Below, piece after piece: positions 1-6,033 of a DNA stretch of 20,195 nt. Under the pieces are notes generated by a model. It searched no databases and was not told where the DNA came from. It worked only from the letters and a program-made list of their open reading frames with translations. Each line of letters opens with the position of its first letter. Position 1 is the stretch's first letter. Source of the stretch: a virus; IMG/VR virus record IMGVR_UViG_3300035670_008229, positions 1 to 20,195 of that record; one strand, 5' to 3'. The position numbers and the translations under genes were made by a program.

Positions 1-1
1 A

Positions 2-415
2 TTATCAAATTATATTGGTAGTCCGGAAGATTTTATTTATCTTGTGAATGAGTATTTTGGTATAGAGGAGTTGAAGCAAAGATTGGTTGAGAATTTATTA
101 AAAGCTGATGGACGGTATATATTGAACCACTATGGTCGTCCTATCTTTTGTGAAGACACCAAGCCTTATGCGCTTTTAAATTATTATGTTCAATCAACGG
201 CAGTTGATGTAGCGATGATGGGATTTATGAATATTATAAATCGGTTGAAAGAATATCAATTGACGGATATGATAAAACCAGTTTTCATATTACATGATGC
301 ATTGATATTAGATATTCATGAAGACGCATATCATATAGTTCCCAAAATAGAAAAATTGGGTTCTAAAAACATCAAAAAATTTGAAAATGTAGATTTTTAT
401 TTAAGATCGGAGTAA
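2..415 (+). CDS. DNA polymerase family A, C-terminal part (5' partial)
   Basis: The reading frame is open from base 2 to the TAA at 413-415 and continues upstream out of the window, so only about the last 137 residues are present. A GTG at 44 lies inside this frame and is probably not the start. The stretch NYYVQSTAVDVAMM matches the family A fingers/palm segment usually written N-x-x-IQ-x-TAAD, and ILHDALILDI matches motif C, where the His-Asp pair holds a catalytic metal ligand. Family A enzymes normally have HDE; here the residue after HD is Ala, as in some phage enzymes. The product would be the phage replicative or repair polymerase. T4 itself uses a family B polymerase, so this phage combines a family A polymerase with T4-like accessory proteins. 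The next gene begins within a few bases, suggesting one operon. Confidence 0.8.
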   Translation, partial: LSNYIGSPEDFIYLVNEYFGIEELKQRLVENLLKADGRYILNHYGRPIFCEDTKPYALLNYYVQSTAVDVAMMGFMNIINRLKEYQLTDMIKPVFILHDALILDIHEDAYHIVPKIEKLGSKNIKKFENVDFYLRSE

Positions 416-423
416 GATTGAAT

Positions 424-678
424 ATGTTGAGTCTATTTAACTGCTGGACATGCGATAGGAGGTTAGCCCCAGGGGAAGTATCGGAAGAATATTTCTTTTG
501 GTGTAATAAAGAGTGTTATGATAAAGATGATAGATACCACAATAGACAGCAAAATAGAGAAGAAGTTGCAAGATCAAAACCAGAGATTACAAGTCAAGCT
601 CCAACAAATGAGAAAGAGCAAAGAAAACTTAGAATACGTGAGACTCTTGCTAAAATCAATGGAAAAAATAAAAGTTGA
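424..678 (+). CDS. small zinc-ribbon-like protein
   Basis: This is a small protein of about 84 residues. The N-terminal half has two cysteine pairs, CWTC and CNKEC, about 20 residues apart, a spacing typical of a zinc ribbon or treble-clef knuckle. The C-terminal half is hydrophilic, rich in Arg, Glu, Lys and Gln, and probably disordered or helical. The start is uncertain. GGAG at 409-412 lies 11 bases before the ATG at 424 but only 5 bases before a TTG at 418 in the same frame. I chose the ATG by codon preference; the TTG would add two residues. It directly follows the polymerase gene. No function can be assigned; nucleic-acid binding is only a guess from the zinc motif. Confidence 0.6.
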   Translation: MLSLFNCWTCDRRLAPGEVSEEYFFWCNKECYDKDDRYHNRQQNREEVARSKPEITSQAPTNEKEQRKLRIRETLAKINGKNKS

Positions 679-715
679 ATACATTGATAATGAAAAGAAA
701 TCTGAGGAAAACTAA
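518..715 (+). CDS. possible overlapping coiled-coil protein
   Basis: This 65-codon frame overlaps the last 160 bases of the zinc-ribbon gene in another frame and ends two bases before the ATG of the M23 peptidase gene. The product would be almost entirely helical and charged, with hydrophobic residues spaced as in a coiled coil (IEKKLQ, LQVKLQQM, YVRLLLKSM). It has no cysteine motif, signal peptide or membrane segment. Support comes from its protein-like composition and its tight spacing to the next gene. Against it are the weak ribosome binding site (AAAGAG shortly before the ATG) and the extensive overlap. Either frame alone could account for this DNA in the overlap. Confidence 0.4.
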   Translation: MIKMIDTTIDSKIEKKLQDQNQRLQVKLQQMRKSKENLEYVRLLLKSMEKIKVEYIDNEKKSEEN

Positions 716-717
716 AA

Positions 718-1323
718 ATGACTGCTATATCCACGCCGGTTATAGTATTTCCGGTTAAAGTATCTGAGGGATTTAAGCCAGCTTCTGTATCACATTTAAA
801 AGCTGATGGAAAGCCTTGTCCTTGTCAACAATCTCCGTATAAGCCTTTATGGGGAGCTGGTTTTAGAGCCAAGCGTGGGGATTTTGATCATGCGGCGGTA
901 GATATAATGGCGGCTGAGGGGACTCCGATATTAGCTCCTTGTGATGGGACTATAGCCATTTCATATCGTTTAAAAATGGATAATGTAATGAGGGAACAGC
1001 CAGGGGTAGGAACTGGAGTTAAAGCTGGAAATTATTTTTTATTAATTTCTAAAGATAGTAATTGGTTATGGTATGGTTGTCATTTGATGCAACCATCGCA
1101 TTTAAAGCCTGGTGATGTAGTTAAGGCTGGAGATTTGCTTGGATATGTAGGAGCTACTGGTAATGCTAAGACCAAGAATGGCAGGGGATGTCCGCATTTA
1201 CATTTAGCGTTAACGGCTCTTACAAAGGAAGCCAAGGCGGCTGTTAAAAAAGATGGTGTAGATCATAATGCTGCTGGAAAAGTGGATCCGGTTCCTTATT
1301 TAAAGCCTCTTGAACCAAAGTGA
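718..1323 (+). CDS. M23-family zinc metallopeptidase (LytM-like)
   Basis: The 201-residue product carries the M23 (lysostaphin/LytM) peptidase signature. His58 and Asp62 lie in FDHAAVDI, where the family has H-x-x-x-D. His160 and His162 lie in CPHLHLAL, the H-x-H motif. His122 in YGCHLM is the usual additional active-site histidine. Typical flanking glycine-rich strands are present (GTPILAPCDGTI, GDLLGYVGATG). Enzymes of this family cut peptide cross-links of peptidoglycan. No signal peptide or membrane segment is visible, so it could be a holin-dependent endolysin or a virion-associated enzyme for wall penetration. GAGGA at 704-708, nine bases before the ATG, is the ribosome binding site. 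It sits among small uncharacterised genes rather than in a visible holin or spanin cassette, so its stage of action is not settled. Confidence 0.88.
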   Translation: MTAISTPVIVFPVKVSEGFKPASVSHLKADGKPCPCQQSPYKPLWGAGFRAKRGDFDHAAVDIMAAEGTPILAPCDGTIAISYRLKMDNVMREQPGVGTGVKAGNYFLLISKDSNWLWYGCHLMQPSHLKPGDVVKAGDLLGYVGATGNAKTKNGRGCPHLHLALTALTKEAKAAVKKDGVDHNAAGKVDPVPYLKPLEPK

Positions 1324-1338
1324 GAAAGAAATAAAAAT

Positions 1339-1563
1339 ATGAAAAAGAGATTTTCTTGTTATCATAGGGGTAAAGGTAAATTTTGTCATAGGTGTCGTCA
1401 AGCAGAGGCTTTAGAAGCTCGTATAGAGGTTTTAAAAGTTTCTAAGGACAAAGCTGCTAAGGAACAGATAAAGGCTCTTACAGAGGAAGCTAAACGTCTT
1501 AGAACTGAAGGTAAGGGTGGTTCTTCAACATCATATGATGAACCTGAGAAGACTGTTGAGTGA
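1339..1563 (+). CDS. small Cys-motif protein with coiled-coil tail
   Basis: This 74-residue protein begins with a compact Cys/His cluster (CYHRGKGKFCHRC) that could bind one zinc ion. A predicted helix rich in Ala, Glu, Lys and Leu follows over residues 22-58, then a Ser/Gly-rich tail. It lies 15 bases after the M23 peptidase gene and probably shares its transcript. The ribosome binding site is weak (GAAAGAAA about 8 bases before the ATG). I do not recognise a named family. The zinc head plus helical tail suggests a small nucleic-acid or protein adaptor, but that is a guess. Confidence 0.6.
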   Translation: MKKRFSCYHRGKGKFCHRCRQAEALEARIEVLKVSKDKAAKEQIKALTEEAKRLRTEGKGGSSTSYDEPEKTVE

Positions 1564-1618
1564 AAGAAAGTTATTCATAATGGTTTAATGATAAAATGAT
1601 TTATCATAGACTTGAGTT

Positions 1619-2266
1619 ATGAATAAGAAAAATGAAAATGATCAAGAATTGATTTTGAAGCGTGTTCAAGAGAATTGGGCTACGTTGAAGGGTCTTATTA
1701 ATCGTATAGAGAGTGCTGAGATTCGTGCGTCGTCTAATGAATTATGTGATGATTTGCATGATAGATTTGCTGTAGCGCCTGCATCAACCAAATTGGAATA
1801 TGTTGGATGTTTTGTTGGTGGATTGGTTTGGCATTCTTTAAATGTTCTTCGTATTATGAAAAATTTACGAAGTTCATTAGATTTGGAACGTGTTATAAGT
1901 GCGGATAGTTTAATTGTTTTGAGTTTATTTCATGATATTGGTAAACTTGGTAATGAGGATGAGGATTATTATTTACCGCAGCGTAGTGAATGGCATCGTG
2001 ATAAATTGGGACAATTGTATGAGATCAATGAGGAATTGAATAATGTTAGTGTTCCGATACGTAGTTTATGGTGGATGAATCGTTATGGTATATTGTTGAG
2101 TGAAAATGAATTATATGCTATTCAATCGTTATCTGTGAGATCTGGGGAACAAATAAGTTTTAGTCTATCATTGAGGGATCCTTGGGAAGCTTATTTATTG
2201 CAGAGTGCGGTTAGGGGTGCGTGTATAAAACACAAGGGAATAACCAGTTTAACTCAAACAGTTTAA
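1619..2266 (+). CDS. HD-domain phosphohydrolase-like protein
   Basis: The 215-residue product has the order of metal-binding residues of the HD superfamily: His72 in LVWHSLNV, the His105-Asp106 pair in LFHDIGKLG, and Asp187 in SLRDPWEAY as a candidate last ligand. HD proteins are mostly metal-dependent phosphohydrolases acting on nucleotides or cyclic nucleotides; the substrate cannot be read from this sequence. Length and motif order suggest a single HD domain with no attached sensor or nuclease domain. It is the last gene of the first plus-strand group and is followed at 2282 by a strong inverted-repeat terminator. A 55-base gap separates it from the preceding gene, and no clear Shine-Dalgarno is present beyond TTGAG just before the ATG. 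Confidence 0.75.
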   Translation: MNKKNENDQELILKRVQENWATLKGLINRIESAEIRASSNELCDDLHDRFAVAPASTKLEYVGCFVGGLVWHSLNVLRIMKNLRSSLDLERVISADSLIVLSLFHDIGKLGNEDEDYYLPQRSEWHRDKLGQLYEINEELNNVSVPIRSLWWMNRYGILLSENELYAIQSLSVRSGEQISFSLSLRDPWEAYLLQSAVRGACIKHKGITSLTQTV

Positions 2267-2281
2267 TTTAATAGAAAGAAG

Positions 2282-2313
2282 AACGCCGCCCTGATTGATT
2301 TCGGAGCGGCGTT
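2282..2313. terminator. bidirectional inverted-repeat terminator between convergent genes
   Basis: AACGCCGC (2282-2289) pairs with GCGGCGTT (2306-2313), and a CC/GG pairing inside extends the stem across a bulged A. On the plus strand it is followed by TTTAAACTT. On the minus strand the stem runs into a TTCTTCTTTC stretch. It lies between the HD gene (+) and the tagged minus-strand gene ending at 2340, so it can serve both. It belongs to a family of at least four such hairpins in this window. Confidence 0.8.
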
Positions 2314-2339
2314 TAAACTTATATATCAACTAAAGTTAA

Positions 2340-2627
2340 TCAACCTCGAACCCGCCGATTAAAACCTCTATATAGACGTTTTTGCCATTCTTCATTTTCT
2401 TCACGGTCACGACGATATCGTTCCGCTGCATCTGGGTTGGCTGCTCGGTATTCGGGACTGTCACGTTCAAGAGCTCTACGATCCCTCTCGTTCGCCGCTG
2501 CGATGAGCTCCTCGCTCGGCTCCTCGCCCTGGATGGCGGCTTCGAGATCTTCTTCTGAATATTCCCTTGTTATTTCTTCAACTTGTTCACGAATAAGTTG
2601 CTTAAGTTGTTTTAATGAAATTCTCAT
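2340..2627 (-). CDS. tagged small charged protein of unknown function
   Basis: This 95-residue product starts with MRISLKQLKQLIREQVEE, an amphipathic helix almost identical to the starts of two other minus-strand genes nearby (at 5478 and 5945). The rest is extremely charged (Glu, Arg, Asp, Ala) and probably helical, with no catalytic motif. The helix contains I-R-E, matching the (L/I)-x-E rule of T4-type prohead proteases. I infer that the tag targets the protein to the phage head, with the remainder as cargo. The cargo portion (about 2435-2556) is visibly GC-richer than the tag and the neighbours, which hints at a separate origin. AAGGA seven bases before the ATG is a good ribosome binding site. 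A frame on the opposite strand (2437-2649) is rejected as its shadow. Confidence 0.75.
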   Translation of the reverse strand: MRISLKQLKQLIREQVEEITREYSEEDLEAAIQGEEPSEELIAAANERDRRALERDSPEYRAANPDAAERYRRDREENEEWQKRLYRGFNRRVRG

Positions 2628-2634
2628 TTTATAT

Positions 2635-2670
2635 TCCTTTCTCTTATAAGAGATTTGTTTTCTTTAAATA
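2635..2670 (-). promoter_or_regulatory. conserved leader upstream of a tagged gene (copy 1)
   Basis: Read on the minus strand, this leader runs TATTTAAA (plus 2663-2670), then ACAAATCTCTTA, then AGAGAAAGGA with the Shine-Dalgarno, and the ATG follows seven bases later. Nearly the same string precedes the tagged gene at 5945. TATTTAAA could be the -10 element of a phage-specific promoter, compared with TATAAATA in T4 late promoters, but no transcript start is visible. Confidence 0.45.
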
Positions 2671-2744
2671 TTGCTTAGATACCAATATTCTTTTTTTTTA
2701 ATTTGGTTTATCTTTAAATGTTCTTGATGTAGATTAAAGCAATA

Positions 2745-2773
2745 GAGACAAATAAACGGTTCTGTATTATAAT
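2745..2773 (+). promoter_or_regulatory. candidate sigma70-type promoter for the gp32-like gene
   Basis: GAGACA (2745-2750, four of six matches to TTGACA) and TATAAT (2768-2773, six of six) are separated by 17 bases. Transcription would start near 2780, at the foot of the hairpin at 2779-2839. The previous plus-strand group ends in a terminator at 2282 and the divergent gene reads away, so a promoter is expected here. Confidence 0.5.
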
Positions 2774-2778
2774 TAAAT

Positions 2779-2839
2779 GCAGAGGTTATTATAAGTTTTT
2801 TTTCCGATGGTGGATTTCATGACTTATATTTTCCTCTGC
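2779..2839 (+). promoter_or_regulatory. leader hairpin in the 5' UTR of the SSB gene
   Basis: GCAGAGG (2779-2785) pairs with CCTCTGC (2833-2839). After a 4-by-4 internal loop, TATAAGT (2790-2796) pairs with ACTTATA (2822-2828), enclosing a 25-base loop rich in T. The structure ends 38 bases before the SSB start codon. T4 gene 32 is autoregulated through a structured leader bound by gp32, so a similar role is plausible here, though not shown. Confidence 0.5.
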
Positions 2840-2876
2840 GTTATTAAAGACCCAATGGGCGATATAGGTGAAAAAT

Positions 2877-3704
2877 ATGTATAATTTGGATGCTATTAAG
2901 GCAAAGATCAATCAACTATCTGGAGTTCGTGGTTCAACAACTGGTCAGAAAGTAGAGAAAGCAAAGATTAATTGGTGGAAGCCGCAGCTTGGACAGCATG
3001 ACATTCGCTTTCTTCCATATCAAGATCGTAATGGTCAGCCTTTTCATGAGGTAAGTTATTATGACAGTCGTCTTCTATCAGAACGCCGATTTGTAGCCGG
3101 TTGTCAATTTGAAGATACAGTAGATCCAGTATTTAATCTTCTTACAGAACTTAAAAAGGATCGTAGTAAAGAAGCTTGGCAGCTTTGGCGCAATCTTCAA
3201 CCCAAAGAGCGTTATTATGCTCCAGTTCTTGTTCGTGGTGAAGAGGAAAAGGGCGTTCAACTTTGGGAACTAAACAGTAAACTCGTAAAAGATATCTATA
3301 GTGTTCTTGCTCATCCAGATTATAAGGATGAAAATCTTATGGATCCAGAAACTGGATATGATTTTACTGTAACTGTATCTCCAACTGACAAGACTTTTGC
3401 TGGTAATCCAGTTAAGGACATTAAGCTTCAGCCACGTCGTAAGCCTACACCTCTTACCAAGAATGCTGAGACTTCTGAGAAGATTTTGGCTGGGATTCCG
3501 AATCTTGAGGCATATTTTAAGGCTCAAGTAAAGAGTGAGGAGGAGCTTAAGACGATGTTGGAGAATTTCCTTGCTGGTAATGGTTCATCTACTGAGGTAT
3601 CTGAGGATGATGAGACTGTTGAGGAGGTAAAGGACAAGTCGGTATCTGATGCAAAGGTAAAGAAGGCGAAGCGTTCCATAGACGACGCATTTGAGGGACT
3701 ATAA
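2877..3704 (+). CDS. gp32-like single-stranded DNA-binding protein
   Basis: The 275-residue product has the overall plan of T4 gp32. A short N-terminal segment (YNLDAIKAKINQLSG) resembles the cooperative-binding arm. A central OB-type core is rich in aromatic and basic residues (KINWWKPQLGQHDIRFLPY, QLWRNLQPKERYYAPVLVRG). The C-terminal tail is acidic and low in complexity (SEDDETVEEVKD) and ends in a Lys/Asp-rich helix (RSIDDAFEGL). It would coat single-stranded DNA at the fork and recruit replication and recombination proteins through the acidic tail. The Cys/His zinc-site cluster of T4 gp32 is not evident; only one cysteine stands in the corresponding region. The ATG at 2877 is preferred over a GTG at 2868 because AGGTG sits six bases before it. 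A terminator follows at 3745. Confidence 0.82.
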   Translation: MYNLDAIKAKINQLSGVRGSTTGQKVEKAKINWWKPQLGQHDIRFLPYQDRNGQPFHEVSYYDSRLLSERRFVAGCQFEDTVDPVFNLLTELKKDRSKEAWQLWRNLQPKERYYAPVLVRGEEEKGVQLWELNSKLVKDIYSVLAHPDYKDENLMDPETGYDFTVTVSPTDKTFAGNPVKDIKLQPRRKPTPLTKNAETSEKILAGIPNLEAYFKAQVKSEEELKTMLENFLAGNGSSTEVSEDDETVEEVKDKSVSDAKVKKAKRSIDDAFEGL

Positions 3705-3744
3705 TTTATAAAACCTCTTCTATATTTTGAGGATTGAATAATAG

Positions 3745-3778
3745 AAACGCCGCCCCAGAAAAATCTGGGGCGGCGTTT
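3745..3778 (+). terminator. intrinsic terminator after the SSB gene
   Basis: This is a perfect 15-bp stem (3745-3759 with 3764-3778) with an AAAA loop, followed by AACTTTTTAAA. It has the same ACGCCGCC/GGCGGCGT core as the hairpins at 2282, 5003 and 9222, and is the strongest member of that family. Confidence 0.9.
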
Positions 3779-3810
3779 AACTTTTTAAATATTTCATATA
3801 TTTAAACGAT

Positions 3811-4977
3811 ATGTCAACCGCAAACTTAAAAATATTATTAGAATATTTGTTTGAAAAAACAAACACTAATGTATTTGGTAATTCATTTAACGATCCAGAT
3901 AAAAAGCGTCCAATAAGTGATCCTCCAGAGAAGAACACGCCAGAGGAACAAAAGTTTGTTGATAAGCTTGACAAATGGTTTAATAGCCACTTGGTTGCCA
4001 GTAGTTTAAATAACTTTGCCGATGAAATAGCACGGCTAATGCCGCTTGTTAGGTCTGGCAAATATCCAGAGTTAACACCGCCTTCTGGTAATGTTTATAG
4101 AGGTATGACGTTGACACTAGAACAGCTTAAGAATTTCTTAGGTTTAGAAGAATTTACTATCAAAGCTGGCGAGTATAAGGTTATCAAAAAGGGTGGTGTT
4201 TTAACGCCTCAAAAAATAAAGTATTATAAAGCAGGCAAACCTATAAGTTCTTGGTCTACTGATGCTCGTGAGGCCGCACACTTCGCACTTAGTGATGGCA
4301 AGAAGCTCAATGGAATTGAGTTAAATGTTGTATTTATTGCAAATACAAATGATTCGGCAAATAATTTTATTCTCAATCCAGATAAACTTTTAAAATCTTA
4401 TGTTCATCCTATAACAAAATATGTGAATGAAAAAGAAGTTTTAGGTATTGGACCGGTTAATTTTAATAGTGTTATTGTTTTTAGTAAAGTTGATGTAGTG
4501 CCCGAAGAATCTCCTGCTGCCGAAACAAAAAAGCTTTTGGATGCTGCATTTAATGACATCGTTAATGAAATTAATGCCAGTATTCAAGATACGAAATCGG
4601 AAATTTCTAAAGCTGCACAGAAACTCAGTTTACGATCACCATCAAATATGCGTAAAGTCCCATTGGTTCCGAATTCAGATCCATCTCATTCAATATTGGC
4701 AAATGGAATATATGAAATCATAAAAAGAAATGCAGAACAATATAATCTAAAAACAAAAAAACCTATAGATGCTCTAAAGCAATTGAAAAATAGAATAATT
4801 AGTATGCATACCGACAGAGCTTATGAAGGTATCAGTAGTTTAAGTAGCGTTGGTAACATTGCAGCTCGAGAAGCCCTTGGTTCAAGTATTAGATATGCAT
4901 TAGGCGATAAAGCTAAAAAATACCTACATTTAAATCCGGACACGTTAGCTAAGAAGGCTTCCCGAAAAAGAGCTTAA
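3811..4977 (+). CDS. tagged ADP-ribosyltransferase (R-S-E class)
   Basis: This 388-residue protein has the three signatures of arginine-type mono-ADP-ribosyltransferases in order: Arg97 in NVYRGMT, the Ser-x-Ser strand at 147-149 in ISSWSTD, and the E-x-E pair Glu207/Glu209 in VNEKEVLG. Such enzymes move ADP-ribose from NAD+ to target proteins. In T4, Alt is packaged in the head and injected to modify host RNA polymerase, while ModA and ModB are made after infection. The N-terminus, NLKILLEYLFEK, is an amphipathic helix ending in L-F-E, which fits a prohead-protease site and favours the Alt model. Residues 240-388 are a helical, basic region of unknown role. TATTTAAA lies at 3799-3806, only four bases before the ATG, and no Shine-Dalgarno is visible. 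It sits between two terminators as its own unit. Confidence 0.82.
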   Translation: MSTANLKILLEYLFEKTNTNVFGNSFNDPDKKRPISDPPEKNTPEEQKFVDKLDKWFNSHLVASSLNNFADEIARLMPLVRSGKYPELTPPSGNVYRGMTLTLEQLKNFLGLEEFTIKAGEYKVIKKGGVLTPQKIKYYKAGKPISSWSTDAREAAHFALSDGKKLNGIELNVVFIANTNDSANNFILNPDKLLKSYVHPITKYVNEKEVLGIGPVNFNSVIVFSKVDVVPEESPAAETKKLLDAAFNDIVNEINASIQDTKSEISKAAQKLSLRSPSNMRKVPLVPNSDPSHSILANGIYEIIKRNAEQYNLKTKKPIDALKQLKNRIISMHTDRAYEGISSLSSVGNIAAREALGSSIRYALGDKAKKYLHLNPDTLAKKASRKRA

Positions 4978-4998
4978 GGTATTCTCGAGAATATAAAC

Positions 4999-5032
4999 AA
5001 GAACGCCGCCCTGATTGATTTCGGAGCGGCGT
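4999..5032 (+). repeat. 34-bp exact direct repeat (second copy at 2279-2312)
   Basis: The same 34 bases occur at 2279-2312 and here, each between convergent genes and each next to a gene carrying the MKIS-type tag. The unit contains a full terminator hairpin. Repeats of this length can act as recombination points that let cassettes be exchanged. Confidence 0.85.
5003..5032. terminator. terminator between convergent genes, identical to the 2282 copy
   Basis: ACGCCGC (5003-5009) pairs with GCGGCGT (5026-5032). The 34 bases at 4999-5032 are identical to 2279-2312, including the loop. The hairpin lies between the ADP-ribosyltransferase gene (+) and a minus-strand gene ending at 5065. Exact identity of the unpaired loop points to recent duplication or gene conversion rather than selection on the stem alone. 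Confidence 0.8.
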
Positions 5033-5064
5033 CTTATATAGATATAGAGAAGATTTTTTACCGG

Positions 5065-5424
5065 TCAACGTTTGCTACGTTTGCCCTGAGCGGCCCGAGC
5101 AAGTCCACCGGCCATTTCTCGTGCTTCTCCTTCTGGGTAATTTGTAAGTGAAAGACCATACATATCTTTTGGTTCACTTTCCGCTGGTTCAAAACCAAGA
5201 AGATCCCTAAAAACTGCGTCTGCATGACCCGTTGTATAGTATTCGCCGTTCATCGCTGCGATTTCCATGCTCTTTTCAAGCTCGTCGTCTAACACACCAG
5301 GGTTTTCTTTTACAAAAAGATCATATGCTTTGCCATAAGCATCTTTCAAATCTTTTTTACGATCTCTTATCATATTAGAGTCATCTTTAGGTTTACGTGC
5401 CTCTGGCATACTAGAGTGAGCCAT
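5065..5424 (-). CDS. small unknown protein, tag lost to an upstream stop codon
   Basis: The 119-residue frame begins at the Met that would be the last tag residue (EEMAHSS) of a longer protein. Upstream in the same frame, from the ATG at 5476-5478, the codons read M-K-I-S-A-K-stop-L-K-Q-L-I-R-E-Q-V-E-E. The original start was therefore almost certainly at 5478, and a TAA at 5458-5460 now separates tag from cargo. The cargo is hydrophilic and mixed helical (RDRKKDLKDAYGKAYDLF, DDELEKSMEIAAMNGEYY) with a Lys/Arg-rich end, and matches no family I know. It lies 41 bases downstream of the gene at 5520-5945 in a minus-strand operon. Whether it is still translated depends on restart at 5424, which has only a poor ribosome binding site. 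Confidence 0.6.
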   Translation of the reverse strand: MAHSSMPEARKPKDDSNMIRDRKKDLKDAYGKAYDLFVKENPGVLDDELEKSMEIAAMNGEYYTTGHADAVFRDLLGFEPAESEPKDMYGLSLTNYPEGEAREMAGGLARAAQGKRSKR

Positions 5425-5478
5425 TTCTTCTACTTGCTCACGGATAAGTTGTTTGAGTTATTTCGCTGAAATCTTCAT
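5425..5478 (-). pseudogene. tag sequence broken by an in-frame TAA
   Basis: On the minus strand the 18 codons from 5478 encode the same tag as the genes at 2627 and 5945, except that codon 7, CAA (Gln) in both of those, is TAA here (5458-5460). The 27 bases CTTATCCGTGAG...GAAATG are identical to the corresponding part of the 5945 gene. One C-to-T change explains the stop. AAGAAGAGA upstream of the ATG still resembles a ribosome binding site. A sequencing error or a polymorphism cannot be excluded. Confidence 0.75.
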
Positions 5479-5519
5479 ATTATTAATCTCTTCTTTTTAC
5501 AAGGTTGGATTATAACTTA

Positions 5520-5945
5520 TCACCACCGAGGGCCTTCCCAATCTGCAATCTCGGTATCATTTGTAATGTAATATTGTTCATCAATAACTTTTTTTGTTTC
5601 TGGATTGACCCATTTAACTTGGAACATTAACCTAAATCGACCACCAGGTTCGTAATCGCCATCATCATAATTCCAATTAACGATGGTTGCCTTAGTTACT
5701 GGTATATTATTATAGGTAAGTCCAACAAGTTTTGCACCAACTAACGGAGCAAATGCCGAAGTATAATATTGTTCAACAGCTTTTTTCCATCCATCTTCAA
5801 TATTAGTAGCTTTTGCAAAAAATTGAGTCATGGTTAATTTCTTGCCGCCGCCAGCTTTTGCTGCTTCCATAGCGCCGCTATTTAACGGCATTTCTTCTAC
5901 TTGCTCACGGATAAGCTGCTTAAGTTGTCTTACTGAAATCTTCAT
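5520..5945 (-). CDS. tagged protein of unknown function
   Basis: The 141-residue product begins with the consensus tag MKISVRQLKQLIREQVEE. A Gly/Ala/Lys-rich linker follows (residues 19-36), then a compact-looking domain. This contains a helical part (MTQFFAKATNIEDGWKKAVEQYY) and a beta-rich, aromatic part (LVGLTYNNIPV, RFRLMFQVKWVNPETKKVIDEQYYI) ending DWEGPRW. No catalytic motif is recognisable. The layout of tag, linker and folded domain fits an N-terminal targeting peptide attached to a cargo. It has the conserved leader and AGGA ribosome binding site also seen before the 2627 gene, and is first in an operon with the gene whose tag is broken. Confidence 0.75.
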   Translation of the reverse strand: MKISVRQLKQLIREQVEEMPLNSGAMEAAKAGGGKKLTMTQFFAKATNIEDGWKKAVEQYYTSAFAPLVGAKLVGLTYNNIPVTKATIVNWNYDDGDYEPGGRFRLMFQVKWVNPETKKVIDEQYYITNDTEIADWEGPRW

Positions 5946-5954
5946 AATGTTAAA

Positions 5955-5991
5955 TCCTTTCTCTTTCTAAGAGATTTGTTTCATTTAAATA
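5955..5991 (-). promoter_or_regulatory. conserved leader upstream of a tagged gene (copy 2)
   Basis: On the minus strand it reads TATTTAAA (plus 5984-5991), ACAAATCTCTTA and AGAGAAAGGA (Shine-Dalgarno, plus 5955-5958), then the ATG nine bases on. It aligns almost without change to the leader at 2635-2670. Both are preceded by an A-rich run, which is CTTTTTTTT on the plus strand. A shared promoter and translation signal is the simplest reading. Confidence 0.45.
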
Positions 5992-6033
5992 TTATTTACC
6001 ACGCAAATCTTCTTTTTTTTCATCCCTTTTCAG

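Noticed and set aside
2437-2649. Plus-strand frame of 70 codons opposite the tagged gene at 2340-2627
   Set aside because: Its Ser/Arg/Ala-rich product is the mirror of the GC-rich charged minus-strand gene. The minus frame has the conserved tag, leader and ribosome binding site.
5458-5460. Stop-codon reassignment (TAA read as Gln) to explain the interrupted tag
   Set aside because: TAA ends many recognisable full-length genes here (for example dUTPase, FEN, NrdA), and TAG and TGA also act as terminal stops. A single mutation or error is simpler.
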